Source: a candidate division Zixibacteria bacterium SM23_81 (GTDB taxonomy: Bacteria > SM23-81). Taken from it: a stretch of 64,000 nucleotides of DNA. Below are positions 25,354 to 33,480 of the stretch, in pieces. The stretch spans positions 1 through 64,000 of the forward strand of contig LJUY01000007.1 in the NCBI GenBank assembly GCA_001304015.1, read 5' to 3'. The notes beneath the pieces are model-generated. The model saw nothing but the letters and a program-made list of their open reading frames with translations, ran no database searches and was not told where the DNA came from. Both the position numbers and the translations under genes were made by a program. Position 1 is the stretch's first letter; each line of letters starts with the position of its first letter.

Positions 25354-26472
25354 TTAGATTCCTAGCTCCGTTCGCGTCCTCAGTCGTCGCAGAATATTAC
25401 CCCGTTGAAGAATTCCGATGACCCTCTCGTTCTCCACCACGGGCAGCTGCCCCACGTCCTTCTCGCTGAGACGCTGCAGGATGATGTTGCCATCGTCGTC
25501 GGGGGCGATGATCTCCAGTTCTTCGCGGGGAGTCATGGCCTGGCGAATGGTGGTGGAAGCCCACTGTTCCCGGGCCACCTTTTTGATGTCTCCCAAGCCG
25601 ACCATACCCTCCAGCCGGCCGGCATCGGTCACCACGAAGGTATGTCGATGTCGCCCCAGGATATGGTCCTCGACGAGATCCTGTAGAGAGAGGTCGCCGG
25701 CGACGGTCTCGAAATCCTTGGTCATGAGGTCTTCGGCCCTCAGGCCCCGCAGCATCTCTCGCATTAATACATGGTGGTAGCCGCGGACTGCGGCGCTGTG
25801 CAGAAACCAGCCGATAAAGATGAGCCAAAGGCCGTTGACGAAAAGTCCTGCAAAGATCTGCCGGAGACCGATGAAGATCAACAGAAATGCAACTCCCTGC
25901 CCCGTCAGGGAGGCGACACGGGTGGCCTTCTTTAAATTTCCTGTCATTCCCCAGACAATGGCTCGCAGAACTCGACCGCCGTCAAGGGGAAAGCCGGGGA
26001 CCATGTTGAAGACCGCCAGGATGGCGTTGATCATGGCCAGATAGCGCCCCAGGGCCGCCAGGGGCTGACTGGTAGTCTGAAATACAAGCCACCAGATTGC
26101 GAAAAAAGCGGCTATCATAAGGCTGGAGAGGGGCCCGGCGATGGCCATTGTGAATTCTTTAGCCGGCCTGTCGGGCTCCTCGGTGATCTGGGCCACGCCA
26201 CCGAATATGAATAAGGTAATATTACGAACCTTTTCCCCCTGCCGGATGGCCACCAGGGAATGGGTTAACTCATGGGCCAAGACCGATCCGAAGAAGAGGA
26301 AGCTGGTCACCAGACCGATGAGCCAATGCATGCCGGAGCTCCAACTGGGATATTGCCTGGGGAAATAGGAGCCCCCCAGAGTGAAGGTGATCAAGGCGAA
26401 GATGACTAGCCAGCTGGGGTCGATATTCACCTCCACCCCCAGGATTTTTCCCAGGCGCCAGGAGCTTCTCAT
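25354..26472 (-). CDS. site-2 protease (M50) with CBS pair
   Basis: A 372-residue inner-membrane zinc protease. The active site is HELTH at residues 67-71 within a membrane helix, with the third ligand in NMVPGFPLDGGR (about 158-169). About six helices are followed by two CBS domains (about 245-372) that may sense adenine nucleotides. It resembles the FB-type rhomboid-neighbour S2P family that cuts membrane-bound regulators. I start at ATG 26472 because the SWRLGKILGVEV beginning matches the family; a TTG at 26541 would add 23 residues. No obvious substrate, such as an anti-sigma factor, lies next to it. Confidence 0.9.
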   Translation of the reverse strand: MRSSWRLGKILGVEVNIDPSWLVIFALITFTLGGSYFPRQYPSWSSGMHWLIGLVTSFLFFGSVLAHELTHSLVAIRQGEKVRNITLFIFGGVAQITEEPDRPAKEFTMAIAGPLSSLMIAAFFAIWWLVFQTTSQPLAALGRYLAMINAILAVFNMVPGFPLDGGRVLRAIVWGMTGNLKKATRVASLTGQGVAFLLIFIGLRQIFAGLFVNGLWLIFIGWFLHSAAVRGYHHVLMREMLRGLRAEDLMTKDFETVAGDLSLQDLVEDHILGRHRHTFVVTDAGRLEGMVGLGDIKKVAREQWASTTIRQAMTPREELEIIAPDDDGNIILQRLSEKDVGQLPVVENERVIGILQRGNILRRLRTRTELGI

Positions 26473-26609
26473 ATTTTTCTCTTTCAGTGGGATGAAATGG
26501 GGCGGCCTCGCGGGCGAGACACAAGCCAGGAGTTTCTTCAAAGGTAGGAATTTTTCAGTGGTATGTCAAGAGCTATCCAGGAGGATCGAGGAAGGCCGCA
26601 AATGAGGGA

Positions 26610-28904
26610 TCATTTTCCCATGACCAACCGAAAATCTCTCTTGATCTTCCCCTGCTTGACCACCTTAAGGGTCGTCTGGAAGACATCGTATCCGGGGCGA
26701 TGAACGGTGATGATCCTGGTACCCGGCTCCACGCAGACGAATCGGTAGGCTCCATTGGATCCCGTTTGCAGAGCAAAGGCATTATCCAGTACCACAAGGG
26801 CTCCCTCAATGGGTTTGCCCTGCTCATCGGTGATGGTGCCTGCGATGGCGCCGGTCGTCTCCAGGTCTAAGCCAAAATCCTCTAACAGGCCGCAGAAGAT
26901 GGCATAGGCCTCCTGGCGCAAAGTGGCTGTGTCTTTCAGCCTCTCCTCGGCCGCAGGATCTGTGACCACTGTGGGGGTTGCCAGGGCTCGGTCCACCCAG
27001 GCCTCGATCATGAGGTAAGAGGACCACTCATGGGCTCCCAAATTTTTTGTTCCCAAATACCAAACTAGGTGTTTCTGGATTCGCTCAGCCAGGGCTTTGC
27101 CCTCTCCGTCGGTGTAAAAATAATAGGATCGCGAGCCGTCCTCGTCTATGTAGGGGTTGCTGTGAGAGATGGAGACCAATTTGTTGGGCATGAGATTGCG
27201 GACAAAGCGGGTTCTCATCACGGGGTCTATGGTCTCGGCGAACTGGGTCCTGGTCATATGGACGGTGGCTCCCGCAGCGATGAGGTACTCTCGGAGATAT
27301 TGAGCCACCCGTAAGTTGATATCGGAGGCCTTTAGGCCTGTGGGACCCACTGCTCCGGGCTCGTCGCCACCATATTCCGCATCGATGACCACAGACTTGT
27401 CCAGAAGCAATCCACCGTATAGGGGCGTCATGGCGATATCTTGATGTTGGCCAGCGTTCTTTCTTACCTTGATCGAGTCTTCATGGCTCAGGTAGCCGGG
27501 ACATTTCACCATGAGTGGATATGAACCAGGGTCTAAGTTTTCAAACAGGTAGAAGCCACCCTGGTCTGTCTGGGCCATCTTGTCGGCCAATTTCACCCAG
27601 GCTTCCGGCACCGGGTGCTGATTTGTTCCATCGGTGATCATGCCCGTAACCAGGGCAGGACTGGTGGAGTCGAACTGAACCTCCACGCGGTCGTAGAGAT
27701 TTCCGCAAGTGGCGAAGATGAGGGCTTTTCCCTTTGGATTCTGGACCTTTAGATATGTGCTGACATGACCGCCTGCGGTGCTGTCTGTCGAGGAACTGGG
27801 CGAACCCCGGTCGGTGACAAAAGAGACCTTTGTGCCCTCTGCCACGGGATGTCCATTTCTGTCCCTCACAGAGGCCCGAGCTCCAACGACGAAGGTACCC
27901 TTCACAGGAGCCCACAGAGGTGCACAGCTCAATTGAAGATTGGCTGGTGGGAGGTCCACGGTAAACTCTTTCTGCAGCGGTTTGGTGGCATTTCCCTTGC
28001 GGTTCCGAGCTAGGAGGAAAAGTGTGTGTGTGCCGCTGGCCAGAGGTTGGAGAGATGAAGCGGTCAGCAATCCCGTTTGATGATCGAAATGGTAAAGAAG
28101 CTGTTCATCGTCTACTTTCAACTCTATAGTTGCCGGATCGATGCCCAAACCTCCCTCCTCGTCGAGAATGGTGGCTTGAACTGTAAGGAGTCCTGTATGG
28201 GCGACATCCTGGTTGATCTGAAACTCTGAAATAATGGGGATCCCGCCATCAAAGTAATTCTTGATTCCCTCGTAATAGGCCTGGGCTTCCTCTTTTTGAT
28301 GTTCTTCTGTTTTCAACTTGGCCTCTCGTTCAGGATTGCTGATGTACGAGGGCTCGCCCAGAACACAGGGCTCGTCGTTGTTGCGGGTGACATAATAGAT
28401 GGCCGGGCGGACGGGAAGTTGGGATAATCCGATGTGTTTGTGGAAAGCGGCGTAGAGATGGTTGGCCACATCCCGAGAGGGGCCGTCGCTCCACCAGTAG
28501 TAGTACAACTCCGAGCGATCGACGGCTCGGTCTACCTGGGCGTTGGCATTGTGGTGCAGTGAGACGAACAAGTCGGGCTTTCGCTTTTTGGTAAAGGCCA
28601 CCCGATCCTGCAAGGAGATCGTCTGATTATCTCGTTCCCGCGTCATATAGACCTTGGCTCCGTCCTTTTCCAGCATCTCTTTCAGCCTTTTGCTGACCTT
28701 CAGGTTAGGAGTTTTCTCTTCCAACCCGTTGAGACCCACGGCTCCTAAATGCTCACCCCCATGGCCTGCATCGAGAACGATCTTTTTTCCGGCAAGACCC
28801 ACACCCCGTTGCCTTCCGCCGATGATGGCGCAGGAGGTAACCAGGATGGGGACGATCAGCAGGATGAGGAAAATGGAACCTGCAGAGGGATGAGATATGC
28901 TCAT
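26610..28904 (-). CDS. lipoprotein with one active and one degenerate amidase_3 domain
   Basis: A 764-residue lipoprotein with a lipobox at Cys25 (VTSC). The first N-acetylmuramoyl-L-alanine amidase domain (about 40-230) has the zinc ligands: DAGHGG (His48), a Glu at 62/63 and SLHHNA. Ig-like and carboxypeptidase-regulatory segments follow (about 235-470). A second amidase-like domain (about 480-690) has the same fold pattern but reads DAEYGG and SISHSN, so the key histidine is replaced and it is probably inactive, perhaps a peptidoglycan-binding or regulatory copy. A last carboxypeptidase-regulatory domain ends the protein. It lacks the sorting tail seen in other wall enzymes here. Confidence 0.85.
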   Translation of the reverse strand: MSISHPSAGSIFLILLIVPILVTSCAIIGGRQRGVGLAGKKIVLDAGHGGEHLGAVGLNGLEEKTPNLKVSKRLKEMLEKDGAKVYMTRERDNQTISLQDRVAFTKKRKPDLFVSLHHNANAQVDRAVDRSELYYYWWSDGPSRDVANHLYAAFHKHIGLSQLPVRPAIYYVTRNNDEPCVLGEPSYISNPEREAKLKTEEHQKEEAQAYYEGIKNYFDGGIPIISEFQINQDVAHTGLLTVQATILDEEGGLGIDPATIELKVDDEQLLYHFDHQTGLLTASSLQPLASGTHTLFLLARNRKGNATKPLQKEFTVDLPPANLQLSCAPLWAPVKGTFVVGARASVRDRNGHPVAEGTKVSFVTDRGSPSSSTDSTAGGHVSTYLKVQNPKGKALIFATCGNLYDRVEVQFDSTSPALVTGMITDGTNQHPVPEAWVKLADKMAQTDQGGFYLFENLDPGSYPLMVKCPGYLSHEDSIKVRKNAGQHQDIAMTPLYGGLLLDKSVVIDAEYGGDEPGAVGPTGLKASDINLRVAQYLREYLIAAGATVHMTRTQFAETIDPVMRTRFVRNLMPNKLVSISHSNPYIDEDGSRSYYFYTDGEGKALAERIQKHLVWYLGTKNLGAHEWSSYLMIEAWVDRALATPTVVTDPAAEERLKDTATLRQEAYAIFCGLLEDFGLDLETTGAIAGTITDEQGKPIEGALVVLDNAFALQTGSNGAYRFVCVEPGTRIITVHRPGYDVFQTTLKVVKQGKIKRDFRLVMGK

Positions 28905-29053
28905 GGCAATCTTCCTGTGGAGGGTGAGCTTTAGGGGCTAAAGGAGAGATGGGATATGAGATCGAAAATTGGTGTTGTATAAGATTATCGAAGCTCGTCC
29001 CTTGAGGGTCGAGACCCGAAACTTAAATCAAGAATTGCCATTCGGGGATTTCA

Positions 29054-29074
29054 GCATCAGAAGATGCCTCCTAC
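29054..29074 (-). repeat. REP copy
   Basis: Minus strand: GTAGGA, then GGCATC, loop TTCT, GATGCT. This is the same family as the RAYT-linked REP at 9102-9123. Confidence 0.6.
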
Positions 29075-29173
29075 AGAGTCTCCTCACAGGGGTAGTAGAC
29101 TCTTACATTCCCGCCACTTTGTTTGCTCTAATTCTTGATTTCATCTTGTCATTGCTGCGAATGCAGGAATCTC

Positions 29174-29193
29174 ACAATAGAAGATCTCCCCAC
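29174..29193 (-). repeat. decayed REP copy
   Basis: Minus strand GTGGGGAGATCTTCTATTGT keeps the head and loop of the REP family but its stem no longer pairs well. It lies in the 397-base gap between the amidase and barrel genes, which otherwise holds only repeats. Confidence 0.4.
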
Positions 29194-29220
29194 AGTTGCT
29201 GCTGTCCCTGAGATGCCTGT

Positions 29221-29300
29221 CCCCGCTCCTCGCTTTCGCGGGGAAAAGTTGAGCAGGCATGACAACTTTTAATTGCCAACATCCACAAGGAGCGAGGAGG
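29221..29300. repeat. hairpin and dispersed repeat text
   Basis: CCCCGC (29221-29226) pairs with GCGGGG (29238-29243). The following CAACATCCACAAGGAGCG closely matches the segment at 9411-9429. Both point to a dispersed non-coding repeat shared by the two intergenic regions. Confidence 0.45.
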
Positions 29301-29301
29301 G

Positions 29302-30351
29302 TTATGAACGAAGCTTGGTGCTCGTTTTCACGCGAAGAAAGGGGATTGTTCCCAGAAGAGCATCTTTCCCGAAAAGACCCCGGGAAAATCCCGATTCTAT
29401 TTTAAGATTGGCAGTAGGGATAAAGATGGCAATTCCAGGACTCACCGTAAATCTGTGCTGCCCGTCATCGGTTTTCCAACCTTCCTCGCTTTTGGAGGCA
29501 GTTATGGAATACCCATTAAATTCCAGAACGGCAGAGACGGAGGGAGAAAAAGCTCGGACCAAGGCGATATCATAAGAATACACATCCCCGAGATACAAAT
29601 CCCCAAAGCCTATCTCATAAGTATAATAATGGCGATACGCGGCTTCAGTTTTGCCGGTCGCCACATAGCCAAAGTTAGCATAGATTTTAAGGCTTTTCAA
29701 ATCAGCACTATCATACGCCATATATGCTATGAATGCGAAGTCTGTGCTGCCTGTGCCGGTGGGAAGCTCTTCATATGCGTTTAGATACCGGTGGGGTAGC
29801 CAATCGCCGGGGTAATAGATGTAATATCCTTCATTAGTATCAAATGATCGCAGGCGATGATCTCCCGTCGGCAATTTGATCCCCGCTCCTAAAGATATTC
29901 GTATCGGTCCAGCTAAAGATCCAAAAGGATCGGCTCGTAATCTGAGCAGGAGGTCGCCGAATCTCTTGTTGTCGAGTTTGCCAACGGGCCGAGGGCCTTC
30001 TAGTTTCCTCCAGATAAAGGGAGCTCTGAGTCCAATTTCAACATTCGCCGTGAGGCCATAATTCATTTCCAGGAAGTGGACCAATCGTGAGTAATCGTAT
30101 GGCTCTAAATCTCTGATTGTCCCCGACGAGTTCAAGTACCAATTGTAGTCGCAGTATCGCAGTTCGTTTGTAATCCTAAGGGTACCTTTCGCCGTCAGCG
30201 TCACATCGCCTATACCTAGGGGCTCACCATAGGTGCCACGGATATAATCCCCGACTGGAAATAGTGACGGATTTGGGATAGGATCAGCAAGAACACTTGG
30301 AGAGAGGGTAACGCACAATAAAAACGACAGGAGGAATATCAAGTTGCGCAT
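29302..30351 (-). CDS. outer-membrane beta-barrel protein of unknown substrate
   Basis: A 349-residue protein with a clear signal peptide (cleavage after VLA, about residue 22) and alternating hydrophobic/aromatic strands throughout, ending in a strand-like segment. Features such as LGAGIKLPTGDH and VEIGLRAPFIW are typical of the barrel group related to the MetA-pathway phenol-degradation family or DUF3187. I cannot name a substrate. ATG 30351 has GGGGGAAGG close upstream. It is separated from the amidase gene by repeats and lies 42 bases downstream of the Usp stop, so it may be co-transcribed with it. Confidence 0.6.
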   Translation of the reverse strand: MRNLIFLLSFLLCVTLSPSVLADPIPNPSLFPVGDYIRGTYGEPLGIGDVTLTAKGTLRITNELRYCDYNWYLNSSGTIRDLEPYDYSRLVHFLEMNYGLTANVEIGLRAPFIWRKLEGPRPVGKLDNKRFGDLLLRLRADPFGSLAGPIRISLGAGIKLPTGDHRLRSFDTNEGYYIYYPGDWLPHRYLNAYEELPTGTGSTDFAFIAYMAYDSADLKSLKIYANFGYVATGKTEAAYRHYYTYEIGFGDLYLGDVYSYDIALVRAFSPSVSAVLEFNGYSITASKSEEGWKTDDGQHRFTVSPGIAIFIPTANLKIESGFSRGLFGKDALLGTIPFLRVKTSTKLRS

Positions 30352-30393
30352 GACCTTCCCCCTTTCCCTTTGGATCCACTGAACTCCCCACCC

Positions 30394-30813
30394 TCACCTC
30401 ACCAACAGCACCGAACACTGGGCTCGCTGGACCACCTCCTGGCTGACGCTGCCCAACCTTTTAACCTCTCTCTCGCTCAACCCCCGGGATCCCAGGACGA
30501 TCAGGTCGTAATTTCCTGCCTTGGCTTCTTCCAAAATGGCGTCGGCGGGGTGGAGGTCCTGGACCAGTTTTGTATCGCAGGACTGCTGTTCCTCAGTAAA
30601 GACCTTCTCGGTGAAGCGGAGGGCCTGTCTGGCATCGTTTAGGAAGCTCTCGTTCAACTCAGCCCCGATGTCGTCCCGGTACATGGTGGGCACATAGGCC
30701 ACGCTGATCAAGGTTGCTTTGGCGGGGAGCTTCCTGACCAACTGGATCGCCTGACGTGCTGCTCTAAGGGCGTTGTCTGAGCCATCGGTGGCCACCAGAA
30801 GTTTCGAGAACAT
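30394..30813 (-). CDS. universal stress protein
   Basis: A 139-residue UspA-fold protein. It starts with FSKLLVATDGSDNALRA and ends with LIVLGSRGLSEREVKRLGSVSQ-, the G-x2-G-x9-G-(S/T) ATP-binding signature. Single-domain Usp proteins bind ATP or AMP and are induced by stress or growth arrest. I prefer ATG 30813, eight bases after GAAAGG, over GTG 30822. It lies 145 bases downstream of the preceding secreted amidase gene. Confidence 0.92.
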   Translation of the reverse strand: MFSKLLVATDGSDNALRAARQAIQLVRKLPAKATLISVAYVPTMYRDDIGAELNESFLNDARQALRFTEKVFTEEQQSCDTKLVQDLHPADAILEEAKAGNYDLIVLGSRGLSEREVKRLGSVSQEVVQRAQCSVLLVR

Positions 30814-30958
30814 TGGGCGCACCTTTCTCGTGGGATGAGGATGGACAGGATCTGATCTGTGGACTCGGTGAGGTCGAGTTCACTTTTTCCGCGTCCTTGG
30901 GCCAGGTGGCAAAAGAGCGCTCTGCGAAGACCCCTTTCGGGATTCTGGAGGGTGGTCG

Positions 30959-33406
30959 TCACCGCACCAGGATCATCTTGCGGCTCTGAGCAAGGCGGCC
31001 AACCTGCAGATGGCAGAAATACACTCCGCTGGCCACGGGCAGGCCTCGATCATCCAGTCCTTTCCATCTTACGGTATAAGTTCCGGCTGCTTGACTCTCG
31101 TCAACAAGCGTTTTCACCGTCTGTCCAAAAACGTTGAAGATCCGCAGTCGGACATGGTCGTCCTCGGAAAGCTGGTAGCCGATATTCGTCTCGGGGTTAA
31201 AGGGATTGGGATAGTTCTGGAAGAGTTGAAATGTGCTCGGTAACCTGTGAGTCAGCTGTCCTTGGTCGTCCACGCCGGTAACGGCCCTGGCCAAACGGAG
31301 ATCATCCAGGTAAATGGTTCCTTTGCTGGCTCCCCCCTGGTCGTGGTAAGTCATCTGAAAGCTGTCCACCCGCATGGTTCCCTCCAGGATGCCATTGCCG
31401 ATCCAGCTTCCCACGGGATCGGAGCCCAAGTCCCACTGGACCAGCCTCCAGCCGACCCAGTCGATGGTCACCCACTGGCTTACCTCGTGATACTCCGCAG
31501 CGGTGGAGGGGATGTGGTCGTCGACGCAGAAGCGGAATTTGTTGTTGCTGCCGTCGCCGTAGAGCCAGACCTGCAGAGTATAGCTGGTGTCGAAGTGCAC
31601 GGCATCCGAGGCCGGCGGAGGAAAGTAGACGCGTATCAACCAGCTAGGGGCTCCCGGATCCCACTCATAATCCAGACGGCCCGAGGCGGTGCTGCCCGTG
31701 GTGGGATTGACCGTAGAGGTGTCGGTGTCGAAGGTGGTGCTGTCCGCGATGGTGCCCGAGGTGCTGCCGCTGGCTTCGGGATCCCACCACGGTGATACCC
31801 CATCCTCGAAGTCGTCGATGCTGGTGAACTGATAGGATTGAGAGCTGGTGGTGAAGGACCACTCATACGTCTGGTCCATTTCATTTAAGAAGAGGTCTCG
31901 GAGGCCTGTGTTCAAAGTCACCGTGTATGTTTCATCGGGATTCAGAAGCTCGGCCGGGTAGATGAAGATGAACCCGTGGGTGCCCAGCTCCTGATAATCG
32001 AAGGTCCGAGCCACCGGAACGGAGTTGCCATCTCTGAGGATGACGTTCTGGGGGATGATGGTGGTGGGATCTAAAAATTCGTCGAACTCCGCGGAGATGA
32101 CCGCGTCAACGGACACATCATCTGCCCCATTGGCCGGAGAAACGGCAAACACCAATGGGGAGGTGGTATCCAGACGCGCGGTCCTGAAGACGAAAGTGTA
32201 TGGATCGCCTTCCAGACCATCTCCATTGCCATCCAAAAGGTGGCCGAAGTTATCCTCAGCCGTGGCCGCGATGGTCACCTGATAATCCGTGTGTGACTGT
32301 AAATATTCGTCGGGATCAAAGGTCATTTGTGTGTGATCTATGTTCCAGCTGAAGGTTCCCATAGCAGAGGGGACGATGACGAAGGCGCTTTCGGTAGTGG
32401 CCTGGTCCATGTAGCGGCTGAAGTTTATGACCAACTCCTCGAACACGAAAACGCCGGTATCCCCGGAATCGGGCACCGTGCTCACCACTGTGGGAGGGAT
32501 GGTGTTGGCCAGGCCGAAGTCTTGGATGGTGAAGATGTCGGCGGCGACCATTACGCTGGCCGTGTCGCTCATATAGCCCTCATTCTCCACCGCCACCGAA
32601 TAGGATCCTGGGGAGAGGTCGTCGAAGATGTACAGACCGTTCAGAGAATCGTCGGTGATGTACACCAGGCTGTCGGGAAAAAGGGTGCAGGTCACCCCGT
32701 TGAGGGGCTGACCCGTTTCCGCGTCGGAGATGATGCCGGAGAGATTTCCCGTGGTCAGGGGATCGGCTCCGAAGTAATCCAGGAAGGAGGTAAACAGAGC
32801 TCGGGCCTCCATCTTCAGGTAGTCATCGTTGCGCAGCCGGTTCTTTTCCGGTGTATAGTCGAAGAAGGAGGCCTCGGTGAGCTCGCCGGGCATCTGCAGG
32901 TCGTCGAGTACGCCCAAGTTATATCCCAGAAAGCTCCGGTCTCCTCGAGCGTACCAAGTGGTGGTGCGCATTGCGTGCCAGATGTCTTCGCCCATGATCT
33001 CGCTCATGGTCACCGCCTCCGGCCATTGAGGTTGCCCATTGGAGAGCTCTTCGTAGAGCACCAGAGTGTAATTGCTCACTCCTTGCCATGCGTTGTGATG
33101 GATGGAATTGAACCAGTCCACGTTGTTGGAGTTGGCGATGAACTCCCGCTCGCTGAGGGAGGGATTTTGAATGTTGTCCGTACGGGTGAGGATCACCGTG
33201 TCCGGATTGGCCGTCTCCAGGTAATCTTTCAGGTAGAAGCCCACCTTCAGGTTGATGAGAGTCTCAAATGGTTTGATGGTCGGGTAGGCGCCGTGGCCGG
33301 GATCCAAACAGAACTTCAGGCCGCTCAGGTCGGCGCCCTGGGCTAAAGAGGGCGAGATGCCACCGAAGAGGACCATCAGCATGATCACAAGTCGCCGTTG
33401 CGACAT
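30959..33406 (-). CDS. secreted amidase_3 protein with sorting tail
   Basis: An 815-residue exported protein. Signal peptide about 1-23; N-acetylmuramoyl-L-alanine amidase domain about 27-220 with zinc ligands in DPGHGA, ETLINL and SIHHNA; a carboxypeptidase-regulatory domain (about 222-305); and two Ig-like big domains starting PPTVVSTVPDSGDTGV and SPLVFAVSPANGADDV. Next comes a carbohydrate-binding-like segment (QVWLYGDGSNNKFRFCVDD). The C-terminal 85 residues are the FlgD-like sorting module (NYPNPFNPETNIGYQL to RKMILVR). ATG 33406 follows GGAGG. It likely cuts or binds cell-wall peptides outside the cell. The carbohydrate-binding-like part is shared with the protein at 50019. Confidence 0.85.
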   Translation of the reverse strand: MSQRRLVIMLMVLFGGISPSLAQGADLSGLKFCLDPGHGAYPTIKPFETLINLKVGFYLKDYLETANPDTVILTRTDNIQNPSLSEREFIANSNNVDWFNSIHHNAWQGVSNYTLVLYEELSNGQPQWPEAVTMSEIMGEDIWHAMRTTTWYARGDRSFLGYNLGVLDDLQMPGELTEASFFDYTPEKNRLRNDDYLKMEARALFTSFLDYFGADPLTTGNLSGIISDAETGQPLNGVTCTLFPDSLVYITDDSLNGLYIFDDLSPGSYSVAVENEGYMSDTASVMVAADIFTIQDFGLANTIPPTVVSTVPDSGDTGVFVFEELVINFSRYMDQATTESAFVIVPSAMGTFSWNIDHTQMTFDPDEYLQSHTDYQVTIAATAEDNFGHLLDGNGDGLEGDPYTFVFRTARLDTTSPLVFAVSPANGADDVSVDAVISAEFDEFLDPTTIIPQNVILRDGNSVPVARTFDYQELGTHGFIFIYPAELLNPDETYTVTLNTGLRDLFLNEMDQTYEWSFTTSSQSYQFTSIDDFEDGVSPWWDPEASGSTSGTIADSTTFDTDTSTVNPTTGSTASGRLDYEWDPGAPSWLIRVYFPPPASDAVHFDTSYTLQVWLYGDGSNNKFRFCVDDHIPSTAAEYHEVSQWVTIDWVGWRLVQWDLGSDPVGSWIGNGILEGTMRVDSFQMTYHDQGGASKGTIYLDDLRLARAVTGVDDQGQLTHRLPSTFQLFQNYPNPFNPETNIGYQLSEDDHVRLRIFNVFGQTVKTLVDESQAAGTYTVRWKGLDDRGLPVASGVYFCHLQVGRLAQSRKMILVR

Positions 33407-33480
33407 AGAATCCTCCTTGCTGAGATGATATTAAGACACCATGATTTGTTTGTCTGTCTTCCAGCTGCCGGCAGGGAGGA

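Noticed and set aside
32327-33346. 339-codon plus-strand open frame opposite the secreted amidase
   Set aside because: Same reason: the minus strand encodes amidase motifs and a sorting tail; the plus frame has low complexity and no family.
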